The notes below the pieces were generated by a model. The model searched no databases. It was not told the DNA's origin and worked only from the letters and a program-made list of their open reading frames with translations. A program made the translations under genes and the position numbers. This document shows, piece after piece, positions 46,001 through 56,033 of a stretch of DNA of 64,000 nt. Within the stretch, counting starts at the first letter, position 1. Every line of letters starts with the position of its first letter. Location of the stretch: NCBI GenBank assembly GCA_026874595.1, contig CM049318.1, positions 50,680,750 through 50,744,749 on the forward strand, written 5' to 3'. The stretch is from Sipunculus nudus. Taxonomy: Eukaryota; Annelida; Sipuncula; Golfingiida; Sipunculidae.

Positions 46001-46795
46001 GGGGTACACTGATTTTATACCCTCTACAATAATCAATTATGTTTCTGAGACACAGGAAGACCTGACCATATGGTATCTGTATGAAAAGGCAGATATCCAA
46101 GCAGCCAGCCAAGACCATACATAAGCCGCTCTGCCACTTACAGAGTGCTTGGTTGATATAGCCAATCAAATCTCCGCCGACTCTGCCACAAAACTAGAAC
46201 TTGTGACAAAGGACCAAGCACAAAACAAAGCATGGCATGATGAACATAGATGGGGGATCACTTCCCCCCAGTTTGGAAACATTTGCAAGGCTATCTGGAG
46301 AGGAAACTGTGAAAAGCTAGCCAAATCTCTGTATAATACAGCTAATCTCTTCACACCAGCTATTGCCCATGGAGAGCAGTATAGAGCTGTTGCTATCCAT
46401 AAATTTGAATGCATGCACAGTACCTAAGGAAACCAGGCCTGTTTGTCAAACCAGAGTATCCCTACCTTGGTGCTTCACCTGAAGGGATTATTGATGATGA
46501 AACTATGGTTGAGGCAAGATGCCCTTACTCTAGAAGGGAGGAAATGAACAAATCTGGGGAAAAGTTTCATTTTTTAAAATACTATATGAAGGGAGAGATC
46601 ATTCTTAATCCCACCCATAATTACAATATGCAGGTCCAGGGGCAGTTACTTCTATCACAGTCACAGACATGTGTGTTCATTGTGTACACATTTAAGGACC
46701 TGCTGGTCATAGCTGTAGAAAAAGAAGAATAATACTGAAGAGTCCATGATCCCAAAGCTCACTGCATTTTACAAATCTGTGTACCGCCCATAATT
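43020..46795 (+). pseudogene. Spliced gene remnant: SWIM zinc finger and YqaJ exonuclease-like
   Basis: Exon 1 (about 43020-43303) encodes KWRLHAATAQSHHKVLPRII and HIDAYIRYGIADNSLP, with a stop and a shift, and ends at a donor (AAG|GTTAGC). The next exon starts at 43525 after CATCAG and encodes VNYNYKLQIYS, then the SWIM-type finger CPAGCGPKATCKHIA and TCTDKLQRFHQP, again with frame breaks. After an uncertain gap, 46150-46732 encodes a YqaJ-type nuclease: AWHDEHRWGITSPQFGNICK, PYLGASPEGIIDDETMVEAR and YNMQVQGQLL, with a C-terminal PKLTAFYKSVYRP. Compared with the family, the SPDG aspartate is glutamate and the E-x-K lysine is arginine. This family is multi-copy in marine invertebrates and related to phage recombination nucleases. 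43770-46050 is mostly non-coding. Confidence 0.65.
45577..45651 (+). repeat. (GGACGGACAGAC)n and hairpin end (copy 2)
   Basis: A GACGGACAGACGGACG run (45577-45617) is followed by a hairpin (45621-45651) with arms TAGCTCAGATGACT and AGTCAGCTGAGCTA. The same combination is seen near 20180-20262 and, reversed, at 50961-51030. It is the 3' end of an unidentified dispersed element. Confidence 0.7.
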
Positions 46796-46799
46796 CCCT

Positions 46800-47165
46800 A
46801 AGCATTTAAGGTTAATTTCACAGCTATCATGTGATGACATTATGCCACATGCATATTTTTCAAACTGGCCTTTTTGCTGCTATTTATAAACTTTAGCTCC
46901 ATTCATATAATGACATGGTTATCATTTTATATGCTGTTTCACTGTATATATGTGACATAATATAAGGAAGTCTCTTGAGGAAATTGTTCCCAAGGCATGT
47001 ACAGAATCTTACAAGTTAGGCACACATATATATATCTATAAATGCAGAGAGTATGATGATAAATGAATTGCAGTTCTTAAGCCAATTTATGCTAAGGAGC
47101 TGTGCCAGTATAGTATAGTTTTGCATGTTTGCCCAACAACTGCCTTTTTAAAGTTACTTAACATG
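46800..47165. other. Non-coding
   Basis: No supported feature. Short TA runs only. Confidence 0.4.
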
Positions 47166-47510
47166 AAACATATATATATAAAATTCTGTCTCCCATAACA
47201 ATTCTTTGTCCTGGTATTTCTTTCTTTACAATATTGAAGGTATTAGCAAGTCCAATTACTCTCTCAATATGAATCCTTTTTTTGCTGCTTCTCTTTGATC
47301 CCTTACAACTTTCTCTTGGCTCAACTGACTTTTACCTCTCAGCATAGTTGGCATGTTAATGTAAACACTTTTTGTAGCAAACAAATCCTGACTACTGTAC
47401 CCTCTGTCTGGCATGATGCTATCACCTTTCTTGTTGCACTTGGCCATACCTGAAGGTACTGAGTTACGAAATGTGTACCGTTTTTGTCAGCCTGCCTGTC
47501 CTGTGTGTAT
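47166..47510 (-). pseudogene. DDE transposase fragment (DDE_Tnp_4/Harbinger-like)
   Basis: The minus strand encodes SIMPDRGYSSQDLFATKSVY, then INMPTMLRGKSQLSQEKVV, then AAKKGFILRE and VIGLANTFNI in a shifted frame. The DRGY aspartate, the I-x-x-P and the Q-L-S-x-x-x-V spacing match the central catalytic segment of DDE_Tnp_4 proteins (HARBI1-like and IS4/IS5 relatives). Only about 110 residues are left. No N-terminus or terminal repeats are seen. It points away from the YqaJ remnant. Confidence 0.5.
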
Positions 47511-47639
47511 GTACTACAATGTCTCACTGTGGTACATCCTAAGGATACTGTTACAATGTTTTGTGATTAGGGTATTCCTTGCAGTACTTTCCATGGTATG
47601 CACACATTTTCTGTTCAAGCTTTATGTAGCAAACAGACT

Positions 47640-48018
47640 GGGATAAGAGATTGCTGAGTACAATGGAAGATTTATCATCAGAAGTAAATCCTCTCTAGGG
47701 GCTTTTCTTGCTATTTGCAGCAAATTTGTTAAGTAAATGACTCATTATGATTAAGCTCACCAAAATGTTAATAGCTACCCTGAGAAAATAATAACATTTG
47801 TATTGGTCTGTATGTAAGCAACGTCTGGATGGTTTGTTGCCTTTAAGTCACTCTTCAAGCATTACATAGTTTCTAAACATTTGTTATTTTAAAACAAAAG
47901 GTTGAAACATTAACTATCTAACTATAATTATAATGAACAATAAATATAAAATATAAACCCATTTTCAAGACATATTTTTTTTTATTTTAAATTTTTTACT
48001 ACTTCTTGTAAATTTCAG
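47640..48018. other. Non-coding, ending in a splice acceptor
   Basis: AT-rich. A polypyrimidine tract and TTTCAG end at 48018, just upstream of the coding-like exon. Confidence 0.35.
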
Positions 48019-48023
48019 GCAAT

Positions 48024-48155
48024 ATGTTGGACTTTGAAGACAATTCTGATGTAGAACAACTTCTTGCAATGGTAGATGCCATGGACAAAGATACAGCGTG
48101 TACTACAGCCTCTTTTTTTCCTGATGTAAAACTCAGCACACTGACCAGTACCTAA
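48024..48155 (+). CDS. Coding-like lead-in to the 51-bp minisatellite
   Basis: After an acceptor (TTTCAG, ending 48018) an ATG begins MLDFEDNSDVEQLLAMVDAM, an acidic helix-like start. The frame meets a TAA at 48153-48155 and then continues, in the same frame, into the 17-residue repeats. It may be an exon of a repeat-containing protein whose stop is a mutation. No family recognised. Confidence 0.35.
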   Translation: MLDFEDNSDVEQLLAMVDAMDKDTACTTASFFPDVKLSTLTST

Positions 48156-49510
48156 CCTCACCAAGGTGAATATGCCAGTATATCGGGCAATACAGCACCT
48201 GACCAAAGCAAGCAAGGTGAACAAGCCAGTACATCAGGCAATACGACACCTGACCAAAACATGCAAGGTGAACAAGCCAGTACATCGGGCAATACAGCAC
48301 CTGACCAAAGCAAGCAAGGTGAACAAGCCAGTACATCGGGCAATAGGCACCTGACCAAGCAAGCAAGGGGAACAAGCCAGTACATCGGGAAATACGACAC
48401 CTGACCAAAACATGCAAGGTGTACAAGCCAGTACATCGGGCAATAGGCACCTGACCAAAGCAAGCAAGGGGAACAAGCCAGTACATCGGGCAATACAGCA
48501 CCTGACCAAAGCAACCAAGGGGAACAAGCCAGTACATCGGGAAATACGACACCTGACCAAAACATGCAAGGTGAACAAGCCAGTACATCTGGCAATACAG
48601 CACTTGACCAAGCAGGCAAGGTGAACAAGCCAGTACATCAGGCAATACAGCACCTGACAAAAGCAAGCAAAGGGAACAAGCCAGTACATTGGGCAATACA
48701 GCACTTGACCAAAACATGCAAGGTGAACAAGCCAGTACATCGGGCAATACGACACCTGACCAAAACATGCAAGGTGAACAAGCCAGTACATCAGGCAATA
48801 CAGCACTTGACCAAGCAAGCAAGGGGAACAAGCCAGTACATCGGGCAATACAGCACCTGACCAAAGCAAGCAAGGGGAACAAGCCAGTACATCGGGCAAT
48901 ATGACATCTTACCAAAACATGCAAGGTGAACAAGCCAGTACATCGGGCAATACAGCACCTGACCAAAGCAAGCAAGGGGAACAAGCCAGTACATCGGGCA
49001 ATATGACATCTTACCAAAACATGCAAGTTGAACAAGCCAGTACATCGGGCAATACAGCACTTGACCAAGCAAGCAAGGGGAACAAGCCAGTACATCGGGC
49101 AATATGACATCTTACCAAAACATGCAAGGTGAACAAGCCAGTACATCGGGCAATACAGCACTTGACCAAGCAAGCAAGGGGAACAAGCCAGTACATCAGG
49201 CAATACGACACCTGACCAAAACATGCAAGGGGAACAAGCCAGTACATTGGGCAATACAGCACTTGACCAAAACATGCAAGGTGAACAAGCCAGTACATCA
49301 GGCAATACAGCACTTGACCAAGCAAGCAAGGGAAACAAGCCAGTACATCGGGCAATACAACATCTTACCAAAACATGCAAGGGAAACAAGCCAGTACATC
49401 GGGCAATACGACATCTTACCAAAACATGCAAGGTGAACAAGCCAGTACACTGGGCAATACAGCACCTGACCAAAGCAAGCAAGGTGTACAAGCCAGGATA
49501 TAGGGTAATA
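48156..49510 (+). repeat. 51-bp (17-codon) minisatellite, about 26 copies
   Basis: Units read QGEQASTSGNTAPDQSK or close variants (TTPDQNM, NMTSYQNM) on the plus strand. Two main types alternate: one with AGCAAGCAAGG, one with AACATGCAAGG. Small indels throw the plus frame out repeatedly, for example at AATAGGCACC near 48345 and 48440. On the minus strand all three frames stay open, which makes a chance 452-codon frame. The array ends near 49505 in a degenerate copy (AGCCAGGATATAGG). Confidence 0.9.
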
Positions 49511-49717
49511 CTGCACCTTGTAATGTATTAACTCTTGCATATATTCTATATATTTTAGTATTATATTTTAGTGTAGCATTTCATTGTATTTCATCATTTC
49601 AGGACCAGTAACTATTCTGACATATTGTACATCATTTAGGTATATATAAAGGCTGACACTAATGCAACATTGAAGTGTGTATTGTATATGCAGTTTAGAT
49701 AACAATAGTTCTAATTA

Positions 49718-50020
49718 TGTGTCACCCCCAATCTGTTCGCTCAGCTTGAGGTGACACAACACTACACCCATAAGTCATGTCAACACCTCCTCTAATTATC
49801 AAAGAACTGATCCTTTCTCAGCAGCTAATTGCAATCAGGGATACCGGTGAGGCCGAGTTTGTGGAGGGTCAGACTTGGAGCCTTTTGGAAGTCTGGTTCA
49901 TATGGGTCTACTTATTATTATCATATATCAATTGTGTTTGTGCTTATATGAAGTTATATTCTACAAATAAACGTTTGATATTTATCTGCTGCACCTGGAC
50001 TTATCGTGTTGACCTCTTCA
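49718..50020 (+). mobile_element. 5' LTR candidate of a Gypsy element, with PBS
   Basis: Starts TGTGTCACCC and ends GACCTCTTCA (TG...CA, 303 bp). GTGTCACC and GGTGACAC near its start form a hairpin. AATAAA lies near 49967. TGGCGAACGTG begins two bases after the end (50023), resembling a common Gypsy primer-binding site. A gag frame follows at 50128. No 3' LTR is found. Confidence 0.5.
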
Positions 50021-50127
50021 TCTGGCGAACGTGTCTAAAAGTGAACCTTTTCTGCCTTGAGTATTAAGTTCATCCAATATCATTATAATACAAGTGACTG
50101 CTGAGAACTTTTATTTTACTCGTCATC

Positions 50128-50920
50128 ATGAACGAATAGCAGCAGCAGGTGATCCAGGCCCAACCAGTCATGATACACCTTGAGCAAATGGCACTACTTC
50201 AAAAATGCATACAAGCCCAAGTGAGCCAACATGCTGCCAATAAAAGGCGGTACCACCTATACAGCCTTGAACAATGGCTTAAAGAGGTGGAGTACACACA
50301 AAGCTACACAGCCAATAATATGGTACTTACAGACCTAAAAACATTCCACGGGGAACTTAGGGATGAAATAGAACAGTTTCTGGCCGAGTATACTGCTGTG
50401 GCTCAAAACAGAGAGGCCATTCCGCGTAACCAGACACCATGGAGATACCTAATACAGCACATTTCAAGAACATTTTTGCCTCCAAATGAAGAAGAAGAAC
50501 TCTGAGAGAAATAACACAGGAAGAAACAGGGTCCAGGCAAAACAGTTGCCTCCTTCAACGGCTGTTTAAAGTCCACAGCAGAAGAGGCTTATCCAGCAGC
50601 CCCAAGGAATCTGGACCAGCAACGTGTCCTTCTGAAAGATTACACAGCAACACTACACGACCCACCCTGTTGTCCATTCTGATCCACAAACAGTTGAACA
50701 GGCCGTGATAAAAGCTGCTGAGATAGAGGTGGCTGAACAACGATTAAACTCTCTAGTTACACCTACTGATAGAGGAGCCTATAGATATTTTGGCAATTTA
50801 CCCAAAACAAGCTCCCTTAAATGAATCTGACATCGCTAGATTAATTGACCAGAGACTAGCTGCCCTGTCAATTTCGGCAGTTTTGCACGCACATCCCCAT
50901 TTTATTCCTTGGTATGACCT
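50128..50920 (+). pseudogene. Gypsy gag remnant
   Basis: From the ATG at 50128 (a TAG follows three codons later) the frame encodes LEQMALLQKCIQAQVSQH and LRDEIEQFLAEYTAVAQNRE. In another frame it continues AEEAYPAAPRNLDQQRVLL, TVEQAVIKAAEIEVAEQRL and NESDIARLIDQRLAALS. The AYP-x-x-P-x-x-x-D-QQRVL core is typical of one gag lineage. Stops and shifts are present, and no pol follows. Confidence 0.55.
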
Positions 50921-50960
50921 TTAATGTCAGAAAAAATACCGAAACAATTACAATTTTTAT

Positions 50961-50990
50961 TTCAGCTGACTTTAAGTTGTCTGAGCTAAA
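50961..50990 (-). repeat. Hairpin end of a dispersed element (copy 3, reversed)
   Basis: TCAGCTGACTTTAAGTTGTC followed by TGAGCTA, then CATCCGTCTGTCCAT. This is the reverse complement of the hairpin plus GACGGA tract at 45577-45651, with a few changes. 50990-51240 continues without a supported gene. Confidence 0.5.
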
Positions 50991-51254
50991 GGTATGACCA
51001 ATTGTCTGCCATCCGTCTGTCCATTAGACTTGCACTTTTTGATAAGGACAAGATATTCATTTCATGTTAAATTGAAGGGTAGCCGGAAAGGACATAAAGA
51101 AATTTTCCTAGAATACGTCTGATTCAAGAAAGGACCATTGGCTTGTTTTATGTCCTCTTTAATAAGAAAATGAATGGAGATGCTTATTCCATGATACTAT
51201 GTTAATGCTTTTTATTGAATTAACATTTAACTTGATAAAATTTTCCAGGTGTAC

Positions 51255-52368
51255 GATCATTACTTCGGCGGTGATTTCTGCACTGATGAGACTGAAACAG
51301 ACCAGGAACTGTACACTCCAAACTTCCAATCCATCCGGTCACAGATGCAAAGAGCGCTGAGATGCCATGCCTCCTCTGCCAAGCAGTCCAAAAGATATAA
51401 TGCTTGAAGGATAGTGGACAGTGACAAAGACGGGCCGCTGATTCCTGATTCACCAAGATACCACTGTTGCCATCTTTGCCACAGACAGGTGCCTGGAAGC
51501 CATGGCAAACAGCGACATCCTGTTCATGGACGGAACTTTCAAGGCGGCTCCGTCTTTATGCAAGCAACTGTTTACCATCCATGGACTCTTTGAGAGACAC
51601 TGTGTCCCACTTGCCTATGCGTTGTTAAACACCAAATCCATGGATGATTATTATAGTGTGTTTGACCACCTGAAGAGGCACATGGCAAGACTTGAGCTTA
51701 CGCTAAATCCCAGTAAAATCATGACAGACTTCGAAGCATTGTTGTTAGGAACGATCCAGGCCCAGTTTCCGAATGCTGTTCTTAAAGGCTGCCATTTCCA
51801 TCACTGTCAAGGAGGAGAGTGCAAGAACCTGGATTGTCAACGGACTACAGCCAGAAAGAGTAAACAAAAAAAAACCATCAGGCTTCTCATAGCATTAGCC
51901 TTCCTGCCAATATCGCTTGTTCGCCTGAATTTCATAACTATAGCATCGTCAGCCGCTGTGGAAAACTGCTGAAAACTTAAAGAGACTAGTCGCTTACTAC
52001 CAAGCCACTTGGTTGGATGGCAGCTTTCCTCTACGTTTATGGAATGTCAACAGTGAATCTATCAGGACAAATAATATGGTTGAAGGCTGGCATTCCAGTC
52101 TCAACAGGAGTCTTCTGCGAATCCATCCAAACATCTTTGACTTCGTAACCCCATCAAACTGGAGCAATCGAAGACGGAACGCTTGATTATCAACGCAGAG
52201 CACGGGGAAGCATCTCCCCCAAGAAAACGGAAGTACAAGAGACTGGAAACAACTTTTAGGGCAGCAAATGCATATCTTAAACACCAAAATTGGAATATCT
52301 GGATGCACAAGCATTGTCTGCTGATTCATTATAATGTTTCATCAGATCACTTTGAGCATACCCGATGA
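51255..52368 (+). pseudogene. MULE transposase, frameshifted
   Basis: Read across several breaks, the plus strand gives LPSSPKDIMLEG, TTVAIFATDRCLEAMANSDI, then the DDE core: FMDGTFKAAPSLCKQLFTIH (first D near 51530), IMTDFEALLLGTIQAQFPNA (second D near 51727) and GCHFHHCQ. After a break, LVAYYQATWLDGSFPLRLW, then TNNMVEGWHSSLNRSLL (the EGWH glutamate near 52083), then, in another frame, ERLIINAEHGEA and AYLKHQNWNIWMH. This is the full order of a Mutator-like transposase. At least two stops and three frameshifts are present. Terminal repeats are not located. 52370-52600 is probably its 3' flank. Confidence 0.8.
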
Positions 52369-52379
52369 CTTTGTATGAA

Positions 52380-54095
52380 CTGTAGTTCTGAGCATGTACA
52401 TTCCTATCTTCTTCTTCATATGTCTGTAAATACTGAACAATACTTTCAGCACCATGTATATATTTTATCTGTATATCTTTAAACTGTTGTAGCTGTTTTG
52501 TTAATAATTGAATGGATGAAAAGAATATGAATTAAATATTGTTATGTAATGATAACTATATGATTTTTTTTCTAAATATCTACCTAAATTTATCAAAACC
52601 CCCCTCATCTGTGAGAGAGATTATTGCACACACTATCTTGGCGAATAAAATCTAAATTCCCGCTGGATTTTGGATATATAATATAATGTGTATGTTTTAA
52701 AGATGAGTTGGGATCGCAAGGTAGCTTTGTCTTTATATATATTGCAAATGACAATATCAGTTTACGCAAGTGTATTAAGGCCTATGTTGTAAATATATAA
52801 TGTTTAAGCATGCTGGCTCAAAGTGTCAAGTAAAGAGTGATATCCTGTAATTTCTTCTGTGGTATTTTCTTTATTTTTTTAGCATAATGAGAGGGGGGAA
52901 ATTACTCTTGGACTTCGCCTTTCATTGTTGAAAGGAAATATGTAAGGACATTTGAAAATTGATGTTGTGATTTGTTGTTCATGGTGGCAGAATTAAGTCC
53001 CCCCCCCCCCCCCCCCCATATTGCATACATACCTTATTTTGTATTTTATAAAGAATCGGAATTAAAAATTCTGGGAGGACCACCAGTAATGGTCCAATAT
53101 TTTCCCACAAGAAATTGTCTTCTTACTTGAATAGGTATGGGATATGACAAGGTGCGGCTGCTGTATGATAAGGTATGAATGCCAAACGAGCTTGAGACTG
53201 TTTGCCTGAATGTACATTCATGGAATCTAGGAATTAACCTTTAATGCCCATCCATAAACAATGTTTAGTGACTTGGTCATAGCAGACTGTATACTGGCCC
53301 CCTGGCCCGCTTGTTGTACATACATATATATCTGGTAATAAAGACATAAAACACAACAATAAATAATTACATAAAACAAATCATATTATGCTTTACATCT
53401 TTTGTTTAATGGATGATACCAGCAGAGAATTTTTGGATAATTTGAAAGCAATAGAACCAGAACAAATAAATACAGGTGCTCTTGACATATATAGATTTAC
53501 ACAAACCCACCGCTTGCCGTGGGAGCTAGTGCAACATTCTTTGGTTAAATGGGATTGTTAGGCACCCCATATCAAAACAAAAATTTTCATCAAAAATTTC
53601 TGATATGTAAAAAAAGTAAACAACAATTAGAGACAAAAAAGAAAGACCTGACAAGTTTTTTCAGTGAAACCTTTCGGTTGAAGTACAGGACATTTGTAAA
53701 TATACAAACATCTATGCCTGTACTGAACTTGTAACTGAAACAGCACATCATTGGGGAACCAGTGAACCCCCTTCCATAAAAGGGCCAAGTTGACAGTCTT
53801 TTTGAGGAGGATGTCTTTAACAGAACCCAGAATGTATCAGACTATGCACAATTGAATATTAAAATAAAAGACTTTGAAGAACAAGTAGACAAATTTGAAA
53901 AAAAAACATTGTGTTGAGAGTAAAACTGAACAAATGCAACCCTAAGCCACTGAATCAAGTAATATACAGAGAAAAAATCAGTCAATACAGCATTGGAAAT
54001 ACCTGCACAGAGAACAGGCCAAGAAAAACAACCTGCAGGCACTCCATGAAAAGTGAACCTAATTATCTAATCAGAGAACTGCTGGCAGAGACCAG
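52380..54095. other. Mostly non-coding, with a poly-C run and weak coding-like scraps
   Basis: A 19-base poly-C run lies at 52999-53017. At 53549-54105 short lysine-rich frames occur (QLETKKKDLTSFFSETFRLK) but no family is recognised. They may be a decayed coding region. Confidence 0.35.
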
Positions 54096-54099
54096 GGCT

Positions 54100-54693
54100 A
54101 ATTGACCTATCCACCACAGCCCAAATGCTCCGCCCTTTTAACTTATTATTATAATGAGCCCCCAGAACGCTCCTACACATATGGACTTCCATGCCCATGG
54201 TAGCGAGAGCTGATTATAACATAATAATGACGTCACAAAGGGCGATGGCACATGACGTTGTATTGACTGACGTCATCAACTGGTATCACCTGACATTTGT
54301 TATATATCGCAGTCATATGTGAACTGTGTTGCAATATATATTGGATTATTTGTCCCATACAAATGTTGTGATAGGTAAGACATTATTATTCACTCGGTAG
54401 TCGAAGGAATGGCTCCAGCAACCTATAGCCTAGAAACTTTTAATACTGTCTCCTTCGTATAATAAAATATCCCGGAAAACATGCCAACATGGGTACTGGT
54501 AGTATTTACAGACTACACGTGTTCTGTTTGACAGAGCTCTGTCAAATTATGCAAAATTTTGTTTTTGTCAGATGATTGACGCTTTTCAATGTTTAAGGTC
54601 ACCTGATTGGCTAATCCTTAGTCCCATGCTTATGTTTATTCATTGAATGAATATGCAATTAGGGGTCGCGTAGAGTTCATGGATAGGTCAATT
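54100..54693. mobile_element. 594-bp TIR element (MITE copy 1)
   Basis: Ends AATTGACCTATCCA and TGGATAGGTCAATT are a perfect 14-bp inverted repeat. The interior holds TGACGTCA motifs (for example near 54228 and 54271) and no coding sequence. It closely parallels copy 2 in order and length. Confidence 0.75.
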
Positions 54694-54727
54694 GCACTGG
54701 AGCCATGCCCAGCCTGGCCAGCCCAGG

Positions 54728-55321
54728 CTAATTGACCCCACCACCACAGCCCATATGCGCAGCCCTTTTCACCTAATTATAATAACCCCAAAACACTGTT
54801 TCATTTGGCTTTCTATGCCCATGGTTGTGCAAGCTCATATTATACAACACAACAGTCAGGTCACAAAGTTTGATGAAGTATGATGTTGCATTGATGAAAT
54901 CATCAACTGGAATCACTAGATCTCTGTTCTCAAGTGTTGAGTATACCCTAGTCATTGTGAACTGTTTTCTATATTTTGGATTATGTCTAATTTGAATTAC
55001 ACGCATGGTAAGACATTGTCATTCACTCTGTGGTATGAGGAATGGTTCCTGCAACCTTTGGCCTAGAACGTTTAATACTGTCTCCTTTGTATAAAATTAA
55101 TATTTCAGAAAACATGCTGACTAGGGTACTGGCTGTACAGACTACACATGTTCTGTATGGGAGAGGTCTAACAAATTATCCAGATTTTGTTATTGTAAGG
55201 CGACTGACGGTTTACAGTAGTATTGGTGACCTGATTGGCTGGCAGAACAGTTATGCTCATGATTATTCAATAAATGAATATGCTGTTAAGGTCACTTAAA
55301 GTTCATGGTGAGGTCAATTAG
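54728..55321. mobile_element. 594-bp TIR element (MITE copy 2)
   Basis: Ends CTAATTGACCCCACCA and TGGTGAGGTCAATTAG form a 16-bp inverted repeat with one mismatch. Shared internal blocks with copy 1 include ACCACAGCCCA, TTTAATACTGTCTCCTT, GTAAGACATT, AACATGC and GTGACCTGATTGGCT-like sequence. The copies are moderately diverged and only about 35 bases apart. Confidence 0.75.
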
Positions 55322-55495
55322 GCTGCTGCTGGGCCCTGGACCAGTGGATGCAGTATTGGTGCTGAAATCTGGGTACACATTCCCTGTTATTTTCTCTCAT
55401 TTATTCCCCAATAACTTTGGTTCTAATGGACATATTGAAAAAAATTCAAATTGCATTAAATACTTTCTGCAAAGAGCTATCTGCTCATACTGAAA

Positions 55496-55672
55496 TGTTA
55501 TTTTTTTTTACAACTGATGTATCTTACGGTATCGCCCCCTAGTTGACAGCTTGTAAACTATATTTTGTTGCTCTCGCAAGAAGCGAGGTAGAGCGAGGAG
55601 GCCATTCTGCCAAGTGATGTATTGGTGGTGGAATAAAATGTCGTGGACCGTTATAGCCTTTGTGGTGTTTGT
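55496..55672 (+). mobile_element. Candidate 5' LTR of Gypsy copy 3, with PBS
   Basis: Begins TGTTATTTTT and contains AATAAA near 55632. TGGGGCCCGAGGATG (from 55673) follows as a possible primer-binding site. Its length is similar to the LTR at 35129. The 3' end is not CA, so the boundary may be off. No partner LTR is found. Confidence 0.35.
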
Positions 55673-56033
55673 TGGGGCCCGAGGATGAACTGCTGCCGTG
55701 GACTGTCCGGACGAGGTTGTTTACGCCGTATGTGTACTTGTCGAGCTGGATCCCTCAAATTTGTTCAGCCGTGGTGAGACATGTTGACTTTGGTGTGGCC
55801 GCCATTTTTCCTCCGTGGAAGATTCTCGTACTGGGTGAGCAGTATAGTCAGTATTTGTAGCCTTTGTTGCGCAGTTATAAATCAGCATGGACTTTGTGTC
55901 AGCTGTTATTATTGTGTATATCATTGGAACTGTAGTATAGTAGTACTGTTGAGAGCTGACAAGACGTCAGTTTCCCGTTTTCTGTATACTAGAGACGTGA
56001 AATTTGTTACTACGTGTTACTGTTAGTTCCAAG

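Noticed and set aside
48133-49491. 452-codon minus-strand frame across the minisatellite
   Set aside because: All three minus frames are open because the 51-bp unit has no antisense stops. The sense side has an acceptor and a better coding pattern.
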